Assembly: GCA_004211785.1 (NCBI GenBank)
Contig: SHBX01000028.1
Coordinates: forward strand, 1-32,126
Reading direction: 5' to 3'
Source: Winogradskyella sp.
GTDB taxonomy: Bacteria > Bacteroidota > Bacteroidia > Flavobacteriales > Flavobacteriaceae
DNA length: 32,126 bases
Within the stretch, counting starts at the first letter, position 1; the number at the start of each line of letters is the position of its first letter. The notes under the pieces are model-generated. The model did no database searches and was not told the origin of the DNA. It saw only the letters and a program-made list of their open reading frames with translations. A program made the position numbers and the translations under genes. This document shows positions 1-7,099 of the stretch, in pieces.

Positions 1-239
1 CCAGAGTCCATGTCTAGTTCTAAAACGACTTGTGAAGTTTCATCCAAAGCTTTCTTTACATCATCATCTAGAGTTGCATTGCACGTAATATGTATTGTTC
101 CAAAGAGATAAGAAGGCTGCTCTAAACCGTTTCCTGTAATTTTCCACAATGTCGAATTTTCTAATTGCTGTGCGTTACTTGTAAATATTGAAATTATAGC
201 AACAAAAATTGCTGAGCATAGAGTTTTAAGTTTTTTCAT
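1..239 (-). CDS. TraB/GumN family protein, N-terminal part (runs off window)
   Basis: The reading frame starts with ATG at 239 and stays open to the window edge, giving 79 residues. A signal peptide is visible: basic MKKLK, a hydrophobic stretch to about residue 21, and a likely cut at SNA|QQ. After it comes the family's N-terminal pattern, with LWKITGNGLEQPSYLFGTIH followed by a cysteine and then VVLELDMDS. This 'LW.I....PSYLFGTIH' opening is characteristic of the TraB/GumN (PrgY-like) superfamily, which is related to metalloprotease-like folds such as TIKI. The biochemical role of the bacterial members is not established. The gene lies downstream of clpB on the same strand but is separated from it by a terminator, so it is probably transcribed independently. 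The C-terminal part, where the remaining conserved motifs lie, is outside the window. Confidence 0.8.
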   Translation of the reverse strand, partial: MKKLKTLCSAIFVAIISIFTSNAQQLENSTLWKITGNGLEQPSYLFGTIHITCNATLDDDVKKALDETSQVVLELDMDS

Positions 240-312
240 AGTAGAATTTGTTTTGAAGATAGGTAGTTATAATTGTAGACTTGTTACAGGTTTTTAAAAT
301 TTTAAAAATAAA

Positions 313-364
313 AAGGCAGCGCTACTTTAGTTTGGACGTCTCAAACGTATTTTTGCGCTGCCTT
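313..364 (-). terminator. Rho-independent terminator after clpB
   Basis: There is a perfect 10-bp inverted repeat, AAGGCAGCGC (313-322) and GCGCTGCCTT (355-364). Read on the minus strand, the second arm runs directly into a T-rich tract (TTTTTATTTTT, 304-314). The 32-nt loop holds a further small stem (GTTTG/CAAAC). It sits about 75 bp past the clpB stop and about 75 bp before the TraB/GumN start, so it should end clpB transcription. Confidence 0.75.
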
Positions 365-369
365 AAATT

Positions 370-418
370 GTCTGCCGCTAAGCAGACCAACCAATCATTA
401 TATAGACTGTTTAGCGGC
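370..418 (-). other. Tandem, partly exclusive hairpins in the clpB 3' region
   Basis: Upstream of the terminator two further stems can form: GCCGCTAA (374-381) with TTAGCGGC (411-418), and GTCTGC (370-375) with GCAGAC (382-387). They share bases, so they cannot form at once. The role is unknown. It could be a 3'-end protective structure or part of a small RNA released from the clpB transcript. Confidence 0.45.
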
Positions 419-437
419 TCATTTGTTACAGAAGTAT

Positions 438-3044
438 TTAAAATTCTTCGATAACTAAATCTCCTTGGTTTCTAAAAACCAGTTGACTATCAAATTCATC
501 AAGCAGAATAATACTATTTGTTGTTACTTTTCCTGCTAGGATTTCTTTACTTAATTGATTAAGCACTTCTTTTTGGATGACTCTTTTCACTGGTCTTGCA
601 CCGTACTCTGGGTTATAACCTTTATTTGCTAAATAGGCTTTTGCTTCTTCTGTGGCGTCGAAGGTTATGCCTTGTTGTGCAATCATTTTTGTTACTAACT
701 TTAATTGCAAATCAACAATGGCTGTAATATTATCCTTAGATAATGGTGCGAACATTATGGTATCGTCAATGCGATTTAAAAACTCTGGTCTTACGGTTTG
801 TTTTAATAACCCTAAGACATCTATTTTTACTGTTTCCATAGCAGAAGGAATATCTTTAGTTGCTTGTAAACGCTCTTGTATAATATGACTTCCCATGTTA
901 GAGGTTATGATAATAATTGTGTTTTTAAAATCTGCAATACGACCTTTATTGTCTGTTAGTCGACCTTCATCTAATACCTGTAGCAAAATATTGAAAGTAT
1001 CTGGATGTGCTTTTTCAATTTCATCTAATAACACCACAGAATATGGTTTTCTGCGCACAGCTTCAGTTAGTTGCCCACCTTCATCATAACCGACGTATCC
1101 TGGAGGAGCACCAACTAGTCTACTGACGGCGTGTCGTTCTTGATATTCGCTCATATCAATCCGAGTTAAAGCATTTTCGTCATCAAACAAATATTCTGCC
1201 AATGCTTTTGCTAACTCCGTTTTGCCAACACCAGTTGTTCCTAAAAATAGGAATGTGCCTATTGGTTTTTGTGGGTTTTGTAATCCAGCTCTAGAGCGTC
1301 TTACAGCATCACTTACAGCAATTATAGCTTCTTCTTGACCAACTACACGTTTATGAAGCTCGTCTTCAAGTTTAAGCAATTTCTCACGTTCGCTCTGTAT
1401 CATTTTTGTAACAGGAATTCCTGTCCATTTTGCAACGACATCTGCAATGTCTTCATAAGTCACTTCTTCTTTAATTAGAGCTGTTTCTTGTTGTTCTGCT
1501 AGTTGTTTCTGAAATTTCTCAAGAGCTTCTGTAACTTCTTTGATTTTTCCATAACGAATTTCTGCAACTTTTCCATAATCTCCATCACGTTCTGCTCGTT
1601 CTGCTTCTAGTTTATAGTTTTCAATATCTTGTTTTATATTCTGAACATTTTCTACGACTTCTTTTTCATTTTTCCATTTGGCATTAATGGCGTTGCGTTC
1701 TTCTTTAAGATTTGCTAAATCTGCTTTTAAGCTTTTTAGTTTTGTTTCGTCCTTTTCACGTTTAATAGCTTCATGCTCAATTTCTAATTGCATGATTTTA
1801 CGGTCCAAAACATCTAATTCTTCAGGTTTGGAGTTGATTTCCATGCGAAGTTTAGAAGCAGCTTCGTCCATTAAGTCAATAGCTTTGTCAGGCAAAAATC
1901 GATTTGTTATATATCTATTAGATAATTCTACGGCACCAATAATAGCTTCGTCTTTGATACGTACTTTATGATGTGTTTCGTACTTTTCTTTAATGCCGCG
2001 TAAAATTGAAATGGCACTTTCAGTATCTGGCTCATTTACTGCTACTTTTTGAAAACGACGCTCCAAGGCTTTGTCTTGCTCAAAATACTTTTGGTATTCA
2101 TCAAGCGTTGTTGCACCTATGGCTCTAAGCTCACCACGAGCTAAGGCAGGTTTTAAAATATTTGCCGCATCCATAGCACCTTGTCCACCGCCAGCACCAA
2201 CTAATGTATGGATTTCGTCAATGAATAATACAATATCGCCATCGCTAGTCGTGACTTCTTTTATAACAGCTTTTAATCGTTCTTCAAATTCACCTTTAAA
2301 TTTTGCACCAGCAATTAGCGCACCCATATCCAAGGCAAAAATTTGCTTGTCTTTTAAATTTTCAGGAATGTCACCATCAATTATGCGATGCGCTAAACCT
2401 TCTGCAATAGCTGTTTTTCCTGTTCCTGGCTCTCCAACTAAAATAGGATTATTCTTAGTTCGTCTTGATAAAATTTGAAGAATTCTACGAATCTCTTCAT
2501 CTCGACCAATGACTGGATCTAGCTTTCCATCTTGTGCTAATTGATTAAGGTTTTTTGCATATTTACTTAGCGAGTTATATGTGTCTTCTTGACTTTGAGA
2601 GGTGACTCTATCGCCCTTACGTAATTCTTCTATAGCAGCTTTCAACGCTTTCTCAGTAACGCTTTGGTCTTTTAACACCTGAGCTATCTTACTTTTAGAT
2701 TTGAATATAGCGAGTACTAAATGTTCAATAGACACATAGTCATCATTCATTTTTTTAGCTATTATAGATGCTTCGTTAACTGCTTTGCCAGCTTCACCTG
2801 ATAGCATAATATCACCTCCAGAAACTTTAGAAAAGCTTTCTAACGTTGCATCCAGTATTTGCTCAAGTAAATTGACATTTACATTCAGTTTTTTGAGTAT
2901 AAATGGCAATACGCTTTCATCAGCATTAAGAATACCTTTAAAGATATGCTCATTTTCTATTTGCTGATGTCCATTACTCTGGGCGATTTGCTGTGCCTGT
3001 TGTATGGCTTCTTGTGATTTAATTGTATAGTTATTAAAGTTCAT
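438..3044 (-). CDS. clpB: ATP-dependent disaggregase ClpB (Hsp100)
   Basis: This is an 868-residue protein of full ClpB length. It rescues aggregated proteins together with DnaK/DnaJ/GrpE by threading polypeptides through a hexameric ring in the cytoplasm. Domains in order: Clp N-domain (1-145), first AAA+ module with Walker A GEPGTGKT (204-211), Walker B IVLFIDEIH (271-279) and pore loop AKFKGEFEER (247-256), the charged coiled-coil M-domain (about 405-525) that distinguishes ClpB from ClpA/ClpC, then the second AAA+ module with Walker A GTTGVGKT (602-609), pore loop GYVGYDEGG (649-657) and Walker B VVLLDEIEK (670-678). The pore loop carries F where most family members have Y, a conservative aromatic change. 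The ATG at 3044 matches the usual start (MNFNNYTIKSQEA). The gene is monocistronic and divergent from ytxJ. The shared upstream gap holds GAC/GTC dyads that may be operators. Confidence 0.98.
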   Translation of the reverse strand: MNFNNYTIKSQEAIQQAQQIAQSNGHQQIENEHIFKGILNADESVLPFILKKLNVNVNLLEQILDATLESFSKVSGGDIMLSGEAGKAVNEASIIAKKMNDDYVSIEHLVLAIFKSKSKIAQVLKDQSVTEKALKAAIEELRKGDRVTSQSQEDTYNSLSKYAKNLNQLAQDGKLDPVIGRDEEIRRILQILSRRTKNNPILVGEPGTGKTAIAEGLAHRIIDGDIPENLKDKQIFALDMGALIAGAKFKGEFEERLKAVIKEVTTSDGDIVLFIDEIHTLVGAGGGQGAMDAANILKPALARGELRAIGATTLDEYQKYFEQDKALERRFQKVAVNEPDTESAISILRGIKEKYETHHKVRIKDEAIIGAVELSNRYITNRFLPDKAIDLMDEAASKLRMEINSKPEELDVLDRKIMQLEIEHEAIKREKDETKLKSLKADLANLKEERNAINAKWKNEKEVVENVQNIKQDIENYKLEAERAERDGDYGKVAEIRYGKIKEVTEALEKFQKQLAEQQETALIKEEVTYEDIADVVAKWTGIPVTKMIQSEREKLLKLEDELHKRVVGQEEAIIAVSDAVRRSRAGLQNPQKPIGTFLFLGTTGVGKTELAKALAEYLFDDENALTRIDMSEYQERHAVSRLVGAPPGYVGYDEGGQLTEAVRRKPYSVVLLDEIEKAHPDTFNILLQVLDEGRLTDNKGRIADFKNTIIIITSNMGSHIIQERLQATKDIPSAMETVKIDVLGLLKQTVRPEFLNRIDDTIMFAPLSKDNITAIVDLQLKLVTKMIAQQGITFDATEEAKAYLANKGYNPEYGARPVKRVIQKEVLNQLSKEILAGKVTTNSIILLDEFDSQLVFRNQGDLVIEEF

Positions 3045-3106
3045 AATCTTAAATGTTTCTTTTTCTGTTAGCTATATTTCAATTATCTTACCAACGGAAC
3101 GAAAAC

Positions 3107-3181
3107 GACAAAATGTCTGTAAACACTAGGCTTTTAATGACTTTTTGTCCGTATGTAAGTCGACATGATTATTACGACTTA
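3107..3181. promoter_or_regulatory. Cluster of GAC/GTC dyads between clpB and ytxJ
   Basis: Within the 156-bp divergent gap there are three symmetric elements: GACAAAATGTC (3107-3117), GACTTTTTGTC (3139-3149), and TAAGTCG (3156-3162) facing CGACTTA (3175-3181) with a 12-bp spacer. The first two share the form GAC-N5-GTC and start 32 bp apart, about three helical turns. No CIRCE element and no clear TAnnTTTG box was seen. A regulator binding here is an inference only. Confidence 0.35.
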
Positions 3182-3200
3182 AATGAAAAAGAAATAAATT

Positions 3201-3587
3201 ATGAGTTTTTTCAAGAAGCTATTTAACACAGTATCTGAACCAAAAGAAGAAAAAGTATTGCCTTGGCAAGCGCTAACTGATGTCAATCAATTAAATGAGA
3301 TAGAAAAGCGTTCTGAATCTAAGACCCAATTGGTTTTTAAACATTCAACACGTTGTGGTATTAGTCGTATGGTGATGAATCAATTTGTATCTATGTATGA
3401 TGCGGATAGTAATGCTGATTTGTACTATTTGGATTTATTAAACTTCAGAGATGTTTCTAACGAAGTTGGCTATAAATTCCAGGTGATGCATCAATCACCA
3501 CAATTATTAGTTATTAGAAATGGAGCTACAGTCGCACATGCTTCACATGGAGCAATTAATGAGTTGGATTTAAACAGATTTCTTTAG
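3201..3587 (+). CDS. ytxJ: Bacillithiol-system redox protein YtxJ (monothiol bacilliredoxin-like)
   Basis: This 128-residue cytoplasmic protein has a thioredoxin-like fold. The segment LVFKHSTRCGISRM places a single cysteine at residue 52 after a beta strand, as in YtxJ (the old DUF2847), where the equivalent motif is TCPIS. Later segments (LYYLDLLNFRDVSNEV, then HQSPQLLVIRNG with the conserved cis-Pro region) complete the thioredoxin pattern. By family it is expected to act on bacillithiol-mixed disulfides, in keeping with Bacteroidota that make bacillithiol. That activity has been inferred mostly from gene association. The ATG at 3201 is the first in frame. The methyltransferase begins 14 bp after the stop, so the two are probably co-transcribed. 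The gene is divergent from clpB, which would suit a shared stress response, but no shared regulator is known. Confidence 0.8.
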   Translation: MSFFKKLFNTVSEPKEEKVLPWQALTDVNQLNEIEKRSESKTQLVFKHSTRCGISRMVMNQFVSMYDADSNADLYYLDLLNFRDVSNEVGYKFQVMHQSPQLLVIRNGATVAHASHGAINELDLNRFL

Positions 3588-3601
3588 GAGTATAGTCTTT
3601 A

Positions 3602-4408
3602 ATGAAGCAAACTGTAGAGCAATTAAAAGAGCATTACAACCTTGAGGTGAAATTGGCTAATCGCCTTAAAAATTCAACCTTTGAAGAGCGTAAGACGTTA
3701 TACAAAGACGTGTATAATGAATTGTTTTCTACTATAAAACATCATCCTCAGAATTTAATAAAAGCTTCTAAAAAAGAGCAAGATGCTTATGTAAGTCCTC
3801 AAATTTCTTATATAAATCGTTTTTTGAATAGTAATACTGTATTTGTAGAAATTGGACCAGGAGATTGTGCTTTGTCTTTTAGAGTTTCAGAATTTGTAAA
3901 ACAAGTATATGCTGTGGATGTATCTAATGAAATAACTAATTCTGAAAAGCAACCCGAAAATTTCAAACTCATACTTTCTGATGGTGTAAGTATACCAATT
4001 AAGGAGAGTGTTGACGTGATTTATAGTAATCAGCTTATTGAGCATTTGCACGAAGATGATGTTAAATTTCAGCTTCAAAATATTTATCAAACTTTAAAAC
4101 TTGGAGGTAAATACGTTTGTATTACGCCGAGCCGTTTAAGTGGTCCGCATGACGTTTCTCAATATTTTGACACTGTTGCAAAAGGATTTCACCTTAAAGA
4201 GTACACTTTTCTAGAACTTTTTAAGATGTTTAAAACAATTGGCTTTAATAAAGTATATGGGTATTGGGGTGCCAAAAATAAGTTTGTTAAAATCCCTTCA
4301 CATATTATAATACCAGTAGAAAAAGTTATCAGTTGGTTTCCGAGGCGCTTTAGAAAGAACAGAGTCTTCGCCTCTTTGCTCAATATCAGAATAGTTGGTG
4401 TTAAGTAA
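3602..4408 (+). CDS. SAM-dependent class I methyltransferase
   Basis: The protein has 268 residues. A helical N-terminal region (1-75) precedes a Rossmann-type methyltransferase core. Motif I is VEIGPGDC (82-89), the acidic end of strand 2 is VYAVDVS (102-108), and motif IV/V is DVIYSNQLIEHLHEDD (138-153), followed by LKLGGKYVCITPSRLSGPHD (166-185), which is typical of the Methyltransf_11/23 group. The pattern shows AdoMet binding but not the substrate. The charged, basic C-terminal end (FPRRFRKNRVF) has no family-defining feature that I recognise. It starts 14 bp after ytxJ and may share its transcript. Ubiquinone/menaquinone- or glycan-related small-molecule methylation are both possible, and the sequence does not decide between them. 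Confidence 0.8.
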   Translation: MKQTVEQLKEHYNLEVKLANRLKNSTFEERKTLYKDVYNELFSTIKHHPQNLIKASKKEQDAYVSPQISYINRFLNSNTVFVEIGPGDCALSFRVSEFVKQVYAVDVSNEITNSEKQPENFKLILSDGVSIPIKESVDVIYSNQLIEHLHEDDVKFQLQNIYQTLKLGGKYVCITPSRLSGPHDVSQYFDTVAKGFHLKEYTFLELFKMFKTIGFNKVYGYWGAKNKFVKIPSHIIIPVEKVISWFPRRFRKNRVFASLLNIRIVGVK

Positions 4409-4444
4409 GGTTTTATTCTAATGAGTGAATGGTTTAGATATATA

Positions 4445-4472
4445 AATTTTGAGTTGCTATTATCTCAAAATT
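4445..4472. terminator. Hairpin spanning the stop codon of the sorting-domain protein
   Basis: AATTTTGAG (4445-4453) and CTCAAAATT (4464-4472) form a 9-bp stem whose 10-nt loop contains most of the minus-strand stop codon (4460-4462). It lies in the convergent gap after the methyltransferase. It is AT-rich with no clear U tract, so it is a weak bidirectional terminator candidate. Confidence 0.4.
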
Positions 4473-5524
4473 ACCTTATGGTATTCTCTTCCTTTTTTTG
4501 ACTGTATTTCAATAATATATAAGTCGGAAGGATAATTAATTTTAAATTTAAATGACGATTGATTGTTTATAGATTTTGATACTATTCTTTTACCAGTTAA
4601 TGAAAAAACATTGACTGAATAATTTTCTCTTACATCAGAATTAAAGTGAAGAATTTTTGAGTTTGGTAATTGATGAATTTTGAAATTTGAACTTTCGTAA
4701 TTTCTAGTATTCAAAATAGTAAGGTTTTCACAGTCGGAGATTACCGTACAAAAGTTAATATCTGTTATCTCAACCGCATAACTTCCGGAAGTCATAGCGG
4801 TAAATGATTGTCCAGTTTCGCCAGGAATGGCTGCAAATCCGTTATTACAATCTATCCATTGATATGTTGCGCCAGATTCATTAACTGTTAGCACATTATC
4901 ATTAGCAGTAATTGTGTTATCAATTGTAGGACTAATCATAACTGTTTGATTTACTATGCAGTTGTTTTCATCAGTTAAGGTTACATTGTTTAGACCTTCA
5001 CACAATTGTATTGGGTTTGTCCCTGTGTCGCCACTTTCCCAATCAATTGTAATGATTCCAGTTCCTCCGCTAACAGAAACAGAAGCTTGCGCATCACAAA
5101 TACCATCGCAAGATGGTTCTATAGTAGCTAAAATGGTTAATGTTATAGGTTGGGGTTCTGAGATGCTTATATTATCAGAACATTGCTCATAAATACCACT
5201 TCCAGGAATAAGTTCTTGAGATAAATCTCTTGAAGTAACTAAATACGCACCATCACATAGATTAGGATAAACAGTTTGCATACTAAAATTTGTTGGTGGT
5301 AGTCCGGGGCCTGAAATACTGTACTCAAATGGTCCACCGCTATTACTAACGGCACTAACAGTAATCTCTCCATCACAAGAATTATTGCAACTTATAGCAC
5401 TTCCATTATAATCTGAGGTTATAGTGGCATTTACAGTAATACCATTACCACATGTCACCTGAGCGTTTGTAAAATAAAATGACGAGATTAATACAAGTGT
5501 AAATAACCTGAAATAAAGATTCAT
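4460..5524 (-). CDS. Secreted cysteine-rich protein with T9SS C-terminal sorting domain
   Basis: The protein has 354 residues and starts at ATG 5524. A signal peptide (1-21, cut at TNA|QV) is followed by repeated modules with paired cysteines: CNNSCDGEITV (46-56), CDGICDAQASV (139-149) and CNNGF (226-230). The segment 'SCDGICDAQASVSVSGGTGIITIDWESGDTGTNPIQLCEGLNNVTLTDENNC' style resembles SprB-type repeats found in flavobacterial adhesins. The C-terminal about 75 residues (280-354) end in NYSVNVFSLTGKRI (301-314) and a basic tail KGREYHKVILR, the type A sorting-domain pattern recognised by T9SS. It is therefore expected to be exported across the outer membrane and attached to the surface or released. 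The function is unknown. No T9SS machinery gene is in the window. A short adhesin or matrix protein is the likeliest reading. Confidence 0.75.
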   Translation of the reverse strand: MNLYFRLFTLVLISSFYFTNAQVTCGNGITVNATITSDYNGSAISCNNSCDGEITVSAVSNSGGPFEYSISGPGLPPTNFSMQTVYPNLCDGAYLVTSRDLSQELIPGSGIYEQCSDNISISEPQPITLTILATIEPSCDGICDAQASVSVSGGTGIITIDWESGDTGTNPIQLCEGLNNVTLTDENNCIVNQTVMISPTIDNTITANDNVLTVNESGATYQWIDCNNGFAAIPGETGQSFTAMTSGSYAVEITDINFCTVISDCENLTILNTRNYESSNFKIHQLPNSKILHFNSDVRENYSVNVFSLTGKRIVSKSINNQSSFKFKINYPSDLYIIEIQSKKGREYHKVILR

Positions 5525-5527
5525 GGG

Positions 5528-5583
5528 ATTAGTTCAATTAATTGTTACTTGTAAAATTAAGAAAATTAAAATATTGAACTAAT
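5528..5583. repeat. 11-bp inverted repeat flanking the gap before the sorting-domain gene
   Basis: ATTAGTTCAAT (5528-5538) and ATTGAACTAAT (5573-5583) are perfect inverted copies separated by 34 bp. They fill almost the whole gap between the DCC-family gene and the downstream secreted-protein gene. The inner arm ends 3 bp from the latter's ATG. It could be a leader hairpin or a pair of operator half-sites. Confidence 0.45.
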
Positions 5584-5591
5584 GTCTATTT

Positions 5592-5969
5592 TTACACATT
5601 TAAATCTATTGTACAACTATTAGCAGTACCAAACCATTTTACACGATTTTTAGAAGCTGTTTTGTAAATAAAATCTCTTATCATTCTTGGTATAAATGCT
5701 AATAAAGCAGCTACACGTTTCCATTTTGGTATTTTAGAGATTATTCTTAAAAAACCATCAGAATGTGTTTTAACGCCATTATTGTCAATTAATATTACGG
5801 TTTCAAGTTGTTCAGTAGGGAATCCATGTTGTTTCAGTAATTGCTGACCATAATTAGATTGGAAGGCTACAAACTGAAATAAATCTTGGGGAGCAAATTT
5901 CAATAACCAACCTACAACACCATTACAGAGATTGCATTCACCATCAAAAATTATAATATCTTTTTTCAT
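5592..5969 (-). CDS. DCC-family thiol-disulfide oxidoreductase (DUF393)
   Basis: This is a 125-residue protein, the usual length of the family. The N-terminus shows the signature IIIFDGECNLCNGVVGWLL, with D9, C12 and C15 forming the DxxCxxC motif that names the family. Further conserved features are FVAFQSNYGQQLL and the segment VILIDNNGVKTHSDGFLRI. The fold is thioredoxin-like and the CxxC pair is expected to do thiol-disulfide chemistry in the cytoplasm, but physiological partners are not known. No signal peptide is visible. It is transcribed in the same direction as the sorting-domain gene 67 bp downstream and divergently from hpf. No functional link to either neighbour is evident. Confidence 0.85.
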   Translation of the reverse strand: MKKDIIIFDGECNLCNGVVGWLLKFAPQDLFQFVAFQSNYGQQLLKQHGFPTEQLETVILIDNNGVKTHSDGFLRIISKIPKWKRVAALLAFIPRMIRDFIYKTASKNRVKWFGTANSCTIDLNV

Positions 5970-6117
5970 TTTACTATTAATTAACTGGTTAACAAAATAG
6001 TAGACGTAATGTTGCCAAGCAACTTTCAGTTTTTAATCTTTTTTATGATAAATGTTAGTAAACGTTCCTGTATAAAATTGTATCTTAGAGTTATAAGTTT
6101 ATAACCCAAAAAACAGA

Positions 6118-6423
6118 ATGATTATGACGGTAAATTTTCAGTATGTAAACACAGATGTAAGTGAAACACTTTCACAATTCACAAAAGAAAAACTGGAGAA
6201 ATTAAATAATAAGTTTGAGTTTTTGATATCTGCCCAAGTATATTTTAAGCATGATGATAAAGACCATGAAGCAGGTAAAATATGCAATATTGAGTTGAGC
6301 TTACCTGGGCCAAGAATTTTTGCAAAGTCAAATGAGAGAGAATATGAATTAGCTGTTAGTGCAACTATAAATGATTTAAGACGTCAATTAGAAAAACGAA
6401 AAGAAATTTATAAGGTGTATTAG
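6118..6423 (+). CDS. hpf: Ribosome hibernation promoting factor, short form (HPF/RaiA)
   Basis: The protein has 101 residues with the beta-alpha-beta-beta-beta-alpha pattern of the S30AE/YfiA domain: VNFQYVNTDVSETLSQFTKE, then LISAQVYFKHDD, then a final basic helix TINDLRRQLEKRKE. There is no C-terminal dimerisation domain, so this is the short type. HPF binds the decoding centre of the small subunit in stationary phase and inactivates ribosomes reversibly. The ATG at 6118 is followed in frame by a second ATG at 6124. The form beginning MTVNFQY is equally plausible and would be two residues shorter. The gene converges on rlmH, and a (CACCTAA)n array occupies the gap between them. Confidence 0.9.
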   Translation: MIMTVNFQYVNTDVSETLSQFTKEKLEKLNNKFEFLISAQVYFKHDDKDHEAGKICNIELSLPGPRIFAKSNEREYELAVSATINDLRRQLEKRKEIYKVY

Positions 6424-6483
6424 TTTTAGTAAATAGTTACAAGAGACAAGAATAAGTAATGAGTGTGGTAATAAAAATATCTT

Positions 6484-6530
6484 ACCTAACACCTAACACC
6501 TAACACCTAACACCTAACACCTAACACCTA
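6484..6530. repeat. Heptamer tandem array (CACCTAA)n, 6.7 copies
   Basis: The region is a pure 7-bp periodic array of 47 bp with no mismatches. The last three bases (CTA, 6528-6530) are the reverse complement of the TAG stop of rlmH, so the array supplies the stop codon. It lies in the convergent hpf/rlmH gap, where no hairpin terminator is seen. Because 7 is not a multiple of 3 and the unit contains TAA on one strand and TAG on the other, the array closes all six frames. The same unit recurs at 18234-18325. Confidence 0.97.
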
Positions 6531-7001
6531 TCTATGGTGATAAGGCTCATTTCTTAAAATAGTAAACCCACGATATAACTGCTCAATAAAGAATAGGCGT
6601 ACCATCTGATGTGAGAATGTCATTTGAGATAAACCCAATTTGCCATTGGCACGTTTGTAGACCGTATCAGAAAACCCATAAGGACCGCCAATAACAAATA
6701 TAATTTGTTTAACGCCTGAGTTCAAATGCTTCTGAATGTAGTTTGAAAACGCCATTGAATCCATTTGTTTGCCGTTTTCATCTAGCAGAATAATAATATC
6801 AGACTTTTGCGCCTTAGCTAAAATAAGTTCTCCCTCTTTTTCTTTTTGCTGAGTTTCAGAAAGGTGTTTCGCTTTTTTTATATCTGGAATTATCTCTAAT
6901 TGAAACTTTATATAAAACCCCAAACGTTTTTGATAGTCTTCAATAAGAGATTGAAGTTGCTTATTATCGGTTTTACCTATAGCGATAAGTTTTATTTGCA
7001 T
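6528..7001 (-). CDS. rlmH: 23S rRNA (pseudouridine1915-N3)-methyltransferase RlmH
   Basis: The chosen form has 157 residues and begins MQIKLIAIGKTDNKQL at ATG 7001, matching the conserved start of the family. An in-frame TTG six bases upstream gives two extra residues and was not used. RlmH is a homodimeric SPOUT enzyme that methylates pseudouridine 1915 in helix 69 of 23S rRNA, in assembled 70S ribosomes. The trefoil-knot motifs are visible: IIFVIGGPYGFSD around 101-112, LGLSQMTFSHQMVRLFF, EQLYRGFTI, and the terminal NEPYHHR that belongs to the active site. The stop TAG is formed by the edge of the heptamer array at 6484-6530. The gene is divergent from nadC. Confidence 0.95.
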   Translation of the reverse strand: MQIKLIAIGKTDNKQLQSLIEDYQKRLGFYIKFQLEIIPDIKKAKHLSETQQKEKEGELILAKAQKSDIIILLDENGKQMDSMAFSNYIQKHLNSGVKQIIFVIGGPYGFSDTVYKRANGKLGLSQMTFSHQMVRLFFIEQLYRGFTILRNEPYHHR

Positions 7002-7099
7002 GTTCAAATTTACAATTTCATTTTTTCTGAATCAATTCGTAATTCTAAAATCGTATATGGTAAATGTATTTGCTATTTTTACATTAAATAAGATTATCC

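Noticed and set aside
342..349. TACGTTTG (minus strand) as a -7 box for the TraB/GumN gene
   Set aside because: It lies in the loop of the clpB terminator, has no -33 TTG at a suitable distance, and is over 100 bp from the start.
2071..2478. Long open frame opposite clpB (and similar ones opposite other genes)
   Set aside because: It is the antisense shadow of the conserved clpB sequence, with low-complexity composition and no recognisable domain.
6011..6023. GTTGC-CAA-GCAAC hairpin in the gap between the DCC-family gene and hpf
   Set aside because: It is a 5-bp stem with a three-base loop in a divergent gap. No gene ends there, so it is not a terminator, and nothing else supports a function.
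6484..6530. Heptamer array as a CRISPR array or telomere
   Set aside because: There are no spacers and no Cas genes, and the unit is only 7 bp. The similarity of TTAGGTG to telomere repeats is noted but the array is internal to a bacterial chromosome region.
7002..7007. TTG start that would extend rlmH by two residues
   Set aside because: The conserved family start MxIKLIAIGKT fits ATG 7001.
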